9,638 nucleotides of DNA from contig CANHSW010000056.1 in NCBI GenBank assembly GCA_947463165.1, positions 1-9,638 of the forward strand, given 5' to 3'. This document shows positions 1 to 6,169 of this stretch, piece by piece. How positions within the stretch are numbered: position 1 is the first letter of the stretch; the number at the start of each line of letters is the position of its first letter. Below the pieces are notes generated by a model. It saw nothing but the letters and a program-made list of their open reading frames with translations, was not told where the DNA came from and ran no database searches. Made by a program: the position numbers and the translations under genes. Source of the DNA: Cyanobacteriota bacterium. GTDB taxonomy: Bacteria; Cyanobacteriota; Cyanobacteriia; PCC-6307; Cyanobiaceae.

Positions 1-134
1 CGATATTCCCGCTCTTTGAGCACGGGGGCGGAAAAGCTGTAGCCCCCCGCTGTGGCCGGCAAATCGTCCAGCAATTGCAGGATGCGATCGGGTCGATCTT
101 GGAAGATCCAATAGAAGAGTTTGTCGGTGGCCAC
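1..134 (-). CDS. DUF2887 / Rpn-like family protein, 5' part only
   Basis: Only the first 44 codons are inside the window; the gene continues past base 1. The protein begins VATDKLFYWIFQDRPDRIL and goes on with SFSAPVLKEREY. This matches, from memory, the conserved N terminus (TDKLFYRIF... then YSAPVVKEKEF) of the DUF2887 proteins widespread in cyanobacteria, which are distantly related to Rpn/PD-(D/E)XK nucleases and to so-called putative transposases. The catalytic part is not in view, so activity cannot be judged. The GTG at 134 is chosen because AGGGAG lies 5 bases upstream and because it gives the usual short N terminus before TDKLFY; an in-frame ATG at 167 would add 11 unconserved residues. 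Such genes are frequently multicopy and patchily distributed. Family assignment is by motif recognition only. Confidence 0.7.
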   Translation of the reverse strand, partial: MATDKLFYWIFQDRPDRILQLLDDLPATAGGYSFSAPVLKEREY

Positions 135-139
135 TGTTA

Positions 140-145
140 CTCCCT
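140..145 (-). promoter_or_regulatory. Shine-Dalgarno AGGGAG of the DUF2887 gene
   Basis: On the minus strand AGGGAG is followed by five bases (TAACA) and then GTG at 134. This decides the GTG start over the in-frame ATG at 167. Confidence 0.55.
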
Positions 146-172
146 GCAGCCTGCTGCGCCTGGGCATTTTGC

Positions 173-334
173 TGTTCAGCGAGCCAGGCCGCAGCCAGGG
201 CGGTGGCCGATCCCAGCGATGCCAGCCGCCTGGAGCTGGAGGGGGTGTGCGAGGGCAGTATCCTAGAAACCCCACGGGGCCAGGGGGGCCGCGCCTTCGC
301 CCTGCTGGCGCCTGGGATCCAACAGGGCTGCTGA
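173..334 (+). pseudogene. Possible remnant of a small coding region, no start codon
   Basis: A plus-strand frame reads sensibly up to a TGA at 332-334, with coding-like stretches such as SRLELEGVCEGSILETP and GRAFALLAPGIQQGC and mostly G or C in the third codon position. The frame stays open leftwards into the antisense of the DUF2887 gene, but I found no ATG, GTG or TTG in it, so it cannot be a normal intact gene from this sequence. It may be the 3' end of a gene whose start was replaced when the DUF2887 gene arrived, or it may be chance in GC-rich DNA. I do not recognise the protein. Confidence 0.22.
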
Positions 335-586
335 GGCTGGAACTGGAATGAAGCTGGGGCCGCAGCTTACCGGGGAAGCCAGATTGAGCTTTGCAGAACC
401 GTCAGCCAGCCAATTACGCCCAAAATCCCTGGGCTCAAGGTTCAACTTATCGCCCATCCCACCACCGACACCTCCGCAAAACCAGGCCCACCAGCGGCCA
501 CAAAATCAAACCGCCAACAAAACCCGGCGCCCAACAGATCGAGAAAATTGGCCCTAGACTTAAATAGGAAATTATAAAAAAACACT
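335..586. other. Intergenic stretch without a recognisable gene
   Basis: Open frames exist here on both strands, but their translations are low-complexity (Pro/Gln/Asn-rich on the plus strand) and I recognise none. The right end, from about 546, becomes AT-rich and holds the likely promoter of the Nif11 gene. No clear hairpin terminator was seen. Confidence 0.5.
548..578 (+). promoter_or_regulatory. Possible sigma70-type promoter of the Nif11 gene
   Basis: TTGGCC (548-553) and TATAAA (573-578) are separated by 19 bases in a locally AT-rich stretch. If used, transcription would begin about 585, almost exactly at the TTG start codon at 587, giving a leaderless or nearly leaderless mRNA. That would fit the absence of a well-placed ribosome binding site (AGGAA at 566-570 is 16 bases away). 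Judged by eye only. Confidence 0.3.
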
Positions 587-751
587 TTGTCAAAAGCACA
601 GCTCACTGCCTTTCTGGCCAAGGTGGAGGCCAATCCCACCCTCAAGCTCCAGGTGGATGAAGCCAGCGATGCCACCGCCGTGGCTGCCATCGCCCAAGCG
701 GAAGGCTTCCTGTTCTCGCCAGCCAGCTTGGCGCGCCACCTGCGGGGCTGA
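587..751 (+). CDS. Nif11-family small protein (54 aa), no core peptide
   Basis: The 54-residue product (SKAQLTAFLAKVEANP at the start, then AVAAIAQAEGFLFSPASL) has the features of the Nif11 domain: a first helix with QL..FL.KV..N, a middle ...ATAVAAIAQAEGF and a final FSPASLAR segment. Nif11 domains serve as leader peptides for lanthipeptides and other modified peptides and are expanded in picocyanobacteria, but stand-alone copies of unknown function also exist. Here the frame stops at LARHLRG right after the domain. There is no Gly-Gly cleavage motif followed by a core and no cysteine anywhere, so it is not a complete precursor. The only start available in the open frame is TTG, since an in-frame TAA lies at 575-577. 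It ends 22 bases before the convergent transporter gene. Family call is firm; function unknown. Confidence 0.72.
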   Translation: MSKAQLTAFLAKVEANPTLKLQVDEASDATAVAAIAQAEGFLFSPASLARHLRG

Positions 752-773
752 ACAGATAAGGGGCCCAGTTGGT

Positions 774-1889
774 CTAGGGGTCAAGGCTGAGCTTTCGGCG
801 CAGCGTCAACCAGAACCAGGATCCAGCCAGGGCCCCCAGGAGCCAGAGCCAGCCGTGCAGGCTAAAGCTCATCACGCCGCCAACGAAGCTACTGATGTTG
901 CAGCCATAGGAGAAAAATCCTCCGTAGCCCATCAATAGGCCACCGCCCAGAAAATGCAGCTGCTGGGCTCGCCGCAAGGGAGACAGAGCAATGTCACCAG
1001 AGCGCCAGGCTCCGGCGGCCAGCGCTCCATAAATCACCGCCAAATCCACGATCACGGCTCCATTCCGCAGCCAGCTGAGCGGGCTGGTGAGCAGGGCTGA
1101 GCGTGCAGGTGCACCCCAAAAAACACTGCTGGCAGGATCCCAACCCAAGCCACGGGCGGCATGGGCGCCTGTCAATCCCAAACCCCAGAGCACCTTCCAG
1201 GGTTCGCCGCTAGCCAGCAGCAAAAGCAGCATGGCCGCAGCAAGCCAGAGCACCGCAGGCAGCTGTTTTTGCCAGGCCCCCTGGCCGGCAATGCTCCAGC
1301 CGCAGAAGCAATTGAGGGCTAGCAACCACAGCAGCAGCAGGGCCAACTGCAACACCACCGCAGCCCAGAGCGGCAGGCTGTCGAGCAGCACAACTGCCGG
1401 CAATCCAGGAGGGGTGAGTTGTTCCAGCCCTGGTCGATGCAGGCTGCCGGCGAACACCCCCAACACCAAACCGGCCAAGGTAAGCGGAAAGCCGCTGCCG
1501 GCTTGCCCGGCGGAAGCCAGGGTGCCGCTGCCGCAACGACCGGCCAACTGCATGCCGATGCCAAACAAGAAGGCTCCAAGCAGCAGCGACCACCGCAGTG
1601 GAGCCCGCGAGAGTTGCAGGGTGAGGCCTAGGGGAGCCTGCAGGCTTAGCAGTAACGCAGTTCCCAGGATCAAGGCAAACAACAGAGCCGCAATTGGATA
1701 AAAGGCCTCGGCATCCCGCTGGGTGATCAGCCGCTGAAAAGAGCCGCTAAACCCAAAGCGAAAGTGCACCAGCAACCAGCCGATGCTGCAGCCCAGCAAC
1801 CAAACCAGGCCTGAGCTGATATGACCGTTGCCCCAGGCCAGGCCGGCGGCCAGAGCGCCAACGATCCAGGCGAGTTTCTGGAAACTCAC
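774..1889 (-). CDS. YeeE/YedE-family sulfur-compound (thiosulfate) transporter
   Basis: This is a 371-residue polytopic membrane protein with about nine or ten hydrophobic segments. It has the two-fold internal pattern of YeeE/YedE: GIGMQLAGRCGSGTL (about 110-124, Cys119) in the first half and GGGLLMGYGGFFSYGCNIS (about 315-333, Cys330) in the second. In characterised YeeE (TsuA), such conserved cysteines line the path through which thiosulfate is taken up; the link to thiosulfate here is by family. Length matches the long two-repeat form. The GTG start at 1889 overlaps the stop of the upstream 48-residue gene (GTGA) and is preceded by GAAGG with a 7-base spacer. As last gene of a rhodanese operon it probably imports thiosulfate or a related sulfane-sulfur compound. 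No truncation is seen. Confidence 0.85.
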   Translation of the reverse strand: MSFQKLAWIVGALAAGLAWGNGHISSGLVWLLGCSIGWLLVHFRFGFSGSFQRLITQRDAEAFYPIAALLFALILGTALLLSLQAPLGLTLQLSRAPLRWSLLLGAFLFGIGMQLAGRCGSGTLASAGQAGSGFPLTLAGLVLGVFAGSLHRPGLEQLTPPGLPAVVLLDSLPLWAAVVLQLALLLLWLLALNCFCGWSIAGQGAWQKQLPAVLWLAAAMLLLLLASGEPWKVLWGLGLTGAHAARGLGWDPASSVFWGAPARSALLTSPLSWLRNGAVIVDLAVIYGALAAGAWRSGDIALSPLRRAQQLHFLGGGLLMGYGGFFSYGCNISSFVGGVMSFSLHGWLWLLGALAGSWFWLTLRRKLSLDP

Positions 1890-2032
1890 GTTTTTGCCTT
1901 CTCCTTGGCCTTGGGTTTGGCCTGGGGAGCCGACTCGCCGCCGTCACAGGCCAGCACCTGGCTGGTCAGGGCTGCATTAGCCCCCACCAGCCAGGTGAGC
2001 AGCAGCAGGGCTGCCAATCCGCCGGTTCGCAT
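1886..2032 (-). CDS. 48-aa lipoprotein-like or secreted peptide in the rhodanese operon
   Basis: The ATG at 2032 lies 6 bases after the rhodanese stop, and the TGA overlaps the GTG of the transporter gene by 4 bases, so position alone supports a real, translationally coupled gene. The product starts MRTGGLAALLLLTWLVG, a typical export signal. VLAC at 26-29 could serve as a lipobox, with Cys29 as the lipidated residue and Asp at +2. A short Lys/Ala/Pro-rich tail (QAKPKAKEKAKT) ends it. Alternatively it is a single-span membrane peptide. I recognise no family. A tether or accessory subunit for the neighbouring exported rhodanese or the transporter is an inference from context only. No clear Shine-Dalgarno sequence is seen, consistent with coupling. 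Confidence 0.6.
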   Translation of the reverse strand: MRTGGLAALLLLTWLVGANAALTSQVLACDGGESAPQAKPKAKEKAKT

Positions 2033-2038
2033 GGTTGC

Positions 2039-3001
2039 TCAGTTCTTGATGGGGGAGGAATCAGGTCCAGTCTGGGCTGGATTGCTGGTGGCGCTGTACT
2101 CGGTCCAGGAGCCTTCATATATCCGCACGTTTGGATAGCCCAGCACGTGCTTCAGCAAGACATACTGGAGGCTGGCTTCCCGACCAGTACTGCAGGAGAT
2201 GATCACCGTCTTGTCAGGGGTGACACCACGGCTTTCAAACAGCTTGCGCAAATCTGCTACCGACTTGATTTTGTGGGGGTTTTTAAGAGCTTCATCGGCA
2301 TTATTGGCCTCGGTTACCGATTGCCAGGTGATATTGATGGCCCCTGGGATGTGACCGTGGCGGATGAACAACTGATCTGTTCCCTCAAACAATGCTTTTG
2401 GCCGTGGATCGACAATCACCACATTCGGCTTGCCCACCAGGGGTAGCAGCTCCTGGAGGGTGATAGCCAGACCGGGGATACTGGTGGGCTTGAAATTACC
2501 GGGCTTATAGCTGGGGAACACCTTGGTTACTTCAGCGCCAGAAGCCTTGTAAGCACTAAAGCCGCCGTCGATGATGCCAACCTTGGGAACGCCGCTCTTC
2601 TCGAGGATGTAGGCCACCAGCGAGGCTCCCAGCACATTGTTGCCATCGGAGTAGACCAACACCTGGTCTCGGTTGGAAATGCCGGCTTTGCTGAGCAGAT
2701 TGGCCAGGTCCCCGGCTGGCCAGATCTGGAAAGGCAGTTTGCCATTGGGTCCGCGGAAGGCCTGCTCCGAAATGTGCACTGCATTAGGGAGGTGGCCGCC
2801 GATGTAATCCAGAGGCGGCACTGGTCTCACATCAAGCACCTTCCACTTACCGGATTTGGCCCCAGCAGCCGCATCGGCTGGACTCACCAGCTGGATGCTT
2901 GTGGCGGCGGCGGCGGCATTGGTCGCAGTAATCGGCAGCAGGCCTGCCAAGGCAAGCCCTGCTACTCCAGCTAGCAGGCGACGGCGGGTGAAGGCAAACA
3001 T
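2039..3001 (-). CDS. Tat-signal sulfurtransferase with two rhodanese domains
   Basis: The 320-residue protein opens with TRRRLLAGVAGLALAGLL, a twin-arginine-type signal ending near residue 33 (AAAAA), so it is predicted to act outside the cytoplasm. Two rhodanese domains follow: residues about 35-155 (WKVLDVRP, YIGGHLPNAVHI) and about 175-305 (VVIVDPRP, HGHIPGAINI). The second has the active-site loop CSTGRE with Cys270 and the closing EGSW motif. The first has DGNN in place of the cysteine loop and is presumably inactive, as usual in tandem-domain rhodaneses. The family moves sulfane sulfur from thiosulfate or mercaptopyruvate to a thiol acceptor or cyanide; the substrate cannot be told here. 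It is the first gene of an operon with the 48-residue peptide and the YeeE/YedE transporter. No obvious ribosome binding site precedes the ATG at 3001. Confidence 0.88.
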   Translation of the reverse strand: MFAFTRRRLLAGVAGLALAGLLPITATNAAAAATSIQLVSPADAAAGAKSGKWKVLDVRPVPPLDYIGGHLPNAVHISEQAFRGPNGKLPFQIWPAGDLANLLSKAGISNRDQVLVYSDGNNVLGASLVAYILEKSGVPKVGIIDGGFSAYKASGAEVTKVFPSYKPGNFKPTSIPGLAITLQELLPLVGKPNVVIVDPRPKALFEGTDQLFIRHGHIPGAINITWQSVTEANNADEALKNPHKIKSVADLRKLFESRGVTPDKTVIISCSTGREASLQYVLLKHVLGYPNVRIYEGSWTEYSATSNPAQTGPDSSPIKN

Positions 3002-3042
3002 GCAAATTAAAACGGTTTCCCGGCTGAGATAGCGGAATTAGC

Positions 3043-3090
3043 TTAAAGACTCCGCCTGCGGCCTGGCGTAGCTCGCGTCACACTCTTTAA
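3043..3090. repeat. Inverted repeat in the rhodanese 5' region
   Basis: TTAAAGA (3043-3049) and its exact complement TCTTTAA (3084-3090) flank a 34-base GC-rich middle that pairs only partly. It lies 42-89 bases before the rhodanese start. It could be a regulatory site, a hairpin in the mRNA leader, or one copy of a small dispersed repeat; the sequence alone does not decide. Confidence 0.4.
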
Positions 3091-3350
3091 TTACCCCGCA
3101 AACGCCTGTGCTGAACTGCCGATAGGCAGCAAGCGCCCCGCCCCCAACAGATCACTCCCAAGCCAGACACCACCTAGCAGGTTCTTAACCAGCTGCAGAC
3201 CTTTGCCGATGCATGCAAGCCCTTGAGGGAGGCAACCAGCAGCTAACCGCCGCCAATCCGCAGCCCCTGGCCCCGCAGCTCCGCCATCTAGGCCCGAATT
3301 ACTCCAGAGACAACTTTTCCGCGTAGCAAGGGGAATGGGCCTTGGGCGCC
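3091..3350. other. Divergent intergenic region, no recognisable gene
   Basis: This separates the minus-strand rhodanese operon from the plus-strand GH3 gene and must contain at least part of their promoters, but no convincing -35/-10 pair was identified. A short plus-strand frame reading NQLQTFADACKPLREA between an in-frame TAG (about 3175) and a TAA (about 3245) looks protein-like but has no start codon and is very short; it may be a decayed fragment. Confidence 0.4.
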
Positions 3351-3446
3351 AACTGCCCAGTGAGCTGCCCAGTCAGTTGAGCATTCAGTTGACCAGTCAG
3401 CCGCCCAGCCAGCTACCCAATTAGCCACCCAATCCGCTGCCGTTCT
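3351..3446. repeat. 12-bp degenerate tandem repeat before the GH3 gene
   Basis: Eight consecutive 12-base units can be laid out without gaps, with a consensus near AGCTGCCCAGTC. Examples are AGCTGCCCAGTC (3363-3374), AGTTGACCAGTC (3387-3398), AGCCGCCCAGCC (3399-3410) and AGCCACCCAATC (3423-3434); the first and last units are the least alike. The array ends 9 bases before the ATG at 3456, so it forms the immediate 5' leader of the GH3 mRNA or overlaps its promoter. Confidence 0.75.
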
Positions 3447-3455
3447 TGAGCCGCC

Positions 3456-5645
3456 ATGTCTCACGATTCCACCAGCAGCTCAAACGAGGCGCGGGCCCGC
3501 CAGTTGCTGGCTTGCCTCAGCCCGGCCGAGAAGCTGGCGCAGCTTTCCGGCGCCACCGACTTCTGGGCCGGGATGGGGGACATCGCCTTTGCCGACGCCT
3601 CCCACCGCCATCCCTGGCCCGCCGGCCTGCTGCCAGGCCAGGGCCTGGCGGGGCTGCAATTTGTGGATGGTCCCCGGGGGGTGGTGCTCACGGGGGGGGC
3701 CACCACCTTTCCGGTGCCGATCGCCCGGGGCGCCAGCTGGGACATCAACCTGGAGGAGCGCATCGGCGAAGCCATCGCCCGGGAGGCCCGTTCCCATGGC
3801 GCCAACTGGGTGGCGGCCGTCTGCGTGAACCTGCTGCGCCACCCGGGCTGGGGCCGGGCCCAGGAGACCTACGGGGAAGATCCGGTGCTGCTCGGGGCGA
3901 TGGGCGGCGCCTGCTGCCGCGGCCTGCAGCGCCACAGCATCGCCTGCGTCAAGCATTTCGCCCTCAACTCAATAGACAGCTCCCGCTTCCTGGTGGACAT
4001 CCAGGTGAGCCGCCGGGTGCTGCATGAGCTCTACCTGCCCCACTTCCGCGACTGCCTGGCCGCCGGCGCCGGTTCGGTGATGACCGCCTACAACCGGGTG
4101 AATGGCCTCTGGTGCGCCCAGCACCCGGAACTGCTCACATCCATCCTCAAAAACCGCTGGGGGTTTCAGGGGTTTGTGGTGAGCGATTTCATCTTCGGGT
4201 TGCGCGATGGCGTGGCGGCCCTGCAGGCCGGGCTCGACCTGGAGATGCCCTTTCGGATGATTTTTGAAGGCAGCCTCGGCGCCGCCCTGGCCGCTGGATC
4301 CCTGGCGATGGAGCGCATCGACGACGCCGTATTGCGGCTGCTGCGCGCCCAGCTGGCGCTACCCAGCGGCGACTATCCGCCCACATTGCGGGGCTGCGCC
4401 GAACACCGGGCCCTGGCCCGGGAGGCGGCCAGCAAGTCGATCGTGCTGCTCAAAAATGCCGGGGCGCTGCTGCCCCTGCGCGATCTGACCTCGCTGGCGG
4501 TGATCGGGCGACTGGCGGCCACGGCCAACCTGGGGGATCGGGGCTCCTCCGACACCCGCCCGGCAATGGAGGAGGTGGTCACCCCCCTGGCCGGCTTGAG
4601 GGCAGCAGCTCCCCAGCTGCTGGTGCGCCACGGCGATGGCAAGGATCCTGCAGCGGCCGCCCAGCTGGCCGCCAGCTGCGATGCCGCCCTGGTGTTGGTG
4701 GGCCTCGACTGGCAAAGCGAAGGGGAGCACATTCACCCAGGCGATCTGGCGCCGGTGCTGCGGGAGATGCCCGCTCCAGATCCCCTGCAACGCTGGCTGG
4801 GCAGCCAGCGGCTGCGGCCCTTCTGGCGGCCGGTGGCCGAGCTGGTGGCCTCCATCACCCGGTTTGCCTCCGCCCGCACGGGGGGCGACTTCGCCGCCGG
4901 CGACCGCACCGAACTGGAGTTACCGCCCGCAGAACAGGCCCTGATCCTGGCGGTGGCGGCGGCCAACCCCCGCACCGTGGTGGTGCTGATGGGCGGCGGC
5001 GCAATCCTCTGCGAAAACTGGCGGCACCAGGTGAAGGCCATCCTGCTGCTCTGGTATCCGGGCCAGCAGGGCGGTGAGGCCCTGGCCGATGTACTGCTGG
5101 GCAAGCTGTCGCCCTCGGGCCGGATGCCCTTTGCGGTGCCCACCAGCGCCAGCCATCTACCCACCTTTGAGCCGCGGGCTGAACGGGTGATCTACGACCT
5201 GTGGCACGGCTACCGGCTGCTGCGCCGCCAGGGCCATGTCGCCGCCTTCCCCTTCGGCTTCGGCCTCTCCTACAGCAACTTCAGCCATGGGGATCTGCAG
5301 GCCGAATTGCTGACCGAACAGGGAACGCTGCTGGTGACGATCACGGTTGCCAACACAGGGGCGATGGCGGCCGCCGAGGTGGTGCAGGTGTATCTGGAGC
5401 CGCCCGGGCAGCTGGTGGAGCGGCCGGCGCGGCTGTTGGTGGGCTTCCAGCGGCTGGAGCTGGAGCCGGGCCAGGCGGCGCGGCCGAGCCTGGCGATTCC
5501 GCTGCGCCGCCTGGCCTACTTCGATGAAAACTCCGATGCCTTCCTGCTGGAGCCCGGCCTACACCGGCTGGTGGTGGCCCGCCACGCGGAAGACGAGGGG
5601 CTGGCCGTAGCCATTCAGCTGGAGGCGCTGGTGCTGGGCCCTTGA
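3456..5645 (+). CDS. Glycoside hydrolase family 3, beta-glucosidase-like
   Basis: The 729-residue protein has the GH3 layout. The (alpha/beta)8-type N-terminal domain (about 20-300) has the substrate-site motifs VDGPRG (Asp71), VKHF (Lys166, His167) and Arg177, and the nucleophile Asp244 in VVSDF after VMTAYNRVNG. The second domain (about 325-605) contains KSIVLLKN and a likely acid/base Glu422 in QSEG. A fibronectin-III-like C-terminal domain (about 612-725) has VANTGAMAAAEVVQVYLE. No signal peptide is visible, so it is probably cytoplasmic. Members release terminal beta-linked glucose or similar sugars from oligosaccharides or glycosides; the substrate is unknown. About 59 residues separate SEG from GDRTELELP, which are nearly contiguous in classic family members. 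No Shine-Dalgarno site is seen before the ATG. The last 31 bases overlap the convergent acyltransferase gene. Confidence 0.9.
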   Translation: MSHDSTSSSNEARARQLLACLSPAEKLAQLSGATDFWAGMGDIAFADASHRHPWPAGLLPGQGLAGLQFVDGPRGVVLTGGATTFPVPIARGASWDINLEERIGEAIAREARSHGANWVAAVCVNLLRHPGWGRAQETYGEDPVLLGAMGGACCRGLQRHSIACVKHFALNSIDSSRFLVDIQVSRRVLHELYLPHFRDCLAAGAGSVMTAYNRVNGLWCAQHPELLTSILKNRWGFQGFVVSDFIFGLRDGVAALQAGLDLEMPFRMIFEGSLGAALAAGSLAMERIDDAVLRLLRAQLALPSGDYPPTLRGCAEHRALAREAASKSIVLLKNAGALLPLRDLTSLAVIGRLAATANLGDRGSSDTRPAMEEVVTPLAGLRAAAPQLLVRHGDGKDPAAAAQLAASCDAALVLVGLDWQSEGEHIHPGDLAPVLREMPAPDPLQRWLGSQRLRPFWRPVAELVASITRFASARTGGDFAAGDRTELELPPAEQALILAVAAANPRTVVVLMGGGAILCENWRHQVKAILLLWYPGQQGGEALADVLLGKLSPSGRMPFAVPTSASHLPTFEPRAERVIYDLWHGYRLLRRQGHVAAFPFGFGLSYSNFSHGDLQAELLTEQGTLLVTITVANTGAMAAAEVVQVYLEPPGQLVERPARLLVGFQRLELEPGQAARPSLAIPLRRLAYFDENSDAFLLEPGLHRLVVARHAEDEGLAVAIQLEALVLGP

Positions 5646-6169
5646 GGCTGAGGGCGATGGCGGGCCCCGGGCTGCTGCTCGCCCAGGATCTGGCGCAGGC
5701 GCAGGCGGTTGTAGCGCTGCACCCAGAGACAGGGCAGGTTGAACAGGGTGGCAAACACCAAATTGATCAGCACCCCCCGGGGCGGCAGCCACAGGGCTGT
5801 CACCAGCCAGAAGGGCCAGAGGGCCAGATGCACCAACTCAGCCCGGCGGGTTTCCGCCACCAGCCGCTCCAGGCAGGACCGATCCCTGCGGGCCAGGGCG
5901 GTCTTGGCCACACCGCCGGGCAATACTCCACCGGCATCCGGCAACCAGGGCTTCCAGCGGCGAATCCCCAGGCCCAGTTCGTAGGCCTCGGTGCGTTCAC
6001 CCCAGGGGCGCGGGCGGGTGAGCCATGAATCCTTGGCCAACAGGGAGAGGGGCAACTGATTGGCAAGACCACCCACCAGCAGGCACCAGACCCACCAGCC
6101 AATTGCGCTGGACAACAGGGGGGCGCTGGACAGCAGGGGGGCACTGGTGAGCAGGTGAGCGATGTTCAT
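5615..6169 (-). CDS. CrtO/CruD-type membrane acyltransferase (carotenoid glycoside acylation)
   Basis: The 184-residue protein shows the pattern of the glycosyl-4,4'-diaponeurosporenoate acyltransferase family (staphyloxanthin CrtO, unrelated to the CrtO ketolase) and of chlorobactene lauroyltransferase CruD. Key motifs are WGERTEAYELGLGIRRWKPWLPD (key residues W56, E58, E61, Y63 and the WK..LPD end at 72-78), RRAELVH with Glu111 and His114, and NLPCLWVQRYNRLRL near 144-158. Hydrophobic segments lie at about 22-44, 112-128 and 133-149. The ATG at 6169 overlaps the stop of the upstream glycosyltransferase (ATGA), indicating coupled translation. The predicted role is attaching a fatty acid to the sugar placed by that partner. 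The N terminus carries a short repeated APLLSS. The acceptor lipid is unknown, as no carotenoid backbone genes lie in the window. Confidence 0.75.
   Translation of the reverse strand: MNIAHLLTSAPLLSSAPLLSSAIGWWVWCLLVGGLANQLPLSLLAKDSWLTRPRPWGERTEAYELGLGIRRWKPWLPDAGGVLPGGVAKTALARRDRSCLERLVAETRRAELVHLALWPFWLVTALWLPPRGVLINLVFATLFNLPCLWVQRYNRLRLRQILGEQQPGARHRPQPQGPSTSASS

Noticed and set aside
348..690. Open frames on both strands in the left intergenic stretch
   Set aside because: Translations are low-complexity with no recognisable motif, no ribosome site and no contextual support.
1087..1701. Plus-strand open frame of 204 codons inside the transporter gene
   Set aside because: It is an antisense shadow of the YeeE/YedE gene, Ser/Pro/Arg-rich without domains.
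3456..4027. Alternative frames inside the 5' half of the GH3 gene (both strands)
   Set aside because: They are overlaps of an intact GH3 protein with all catalytic motifs and arise from high GC content.
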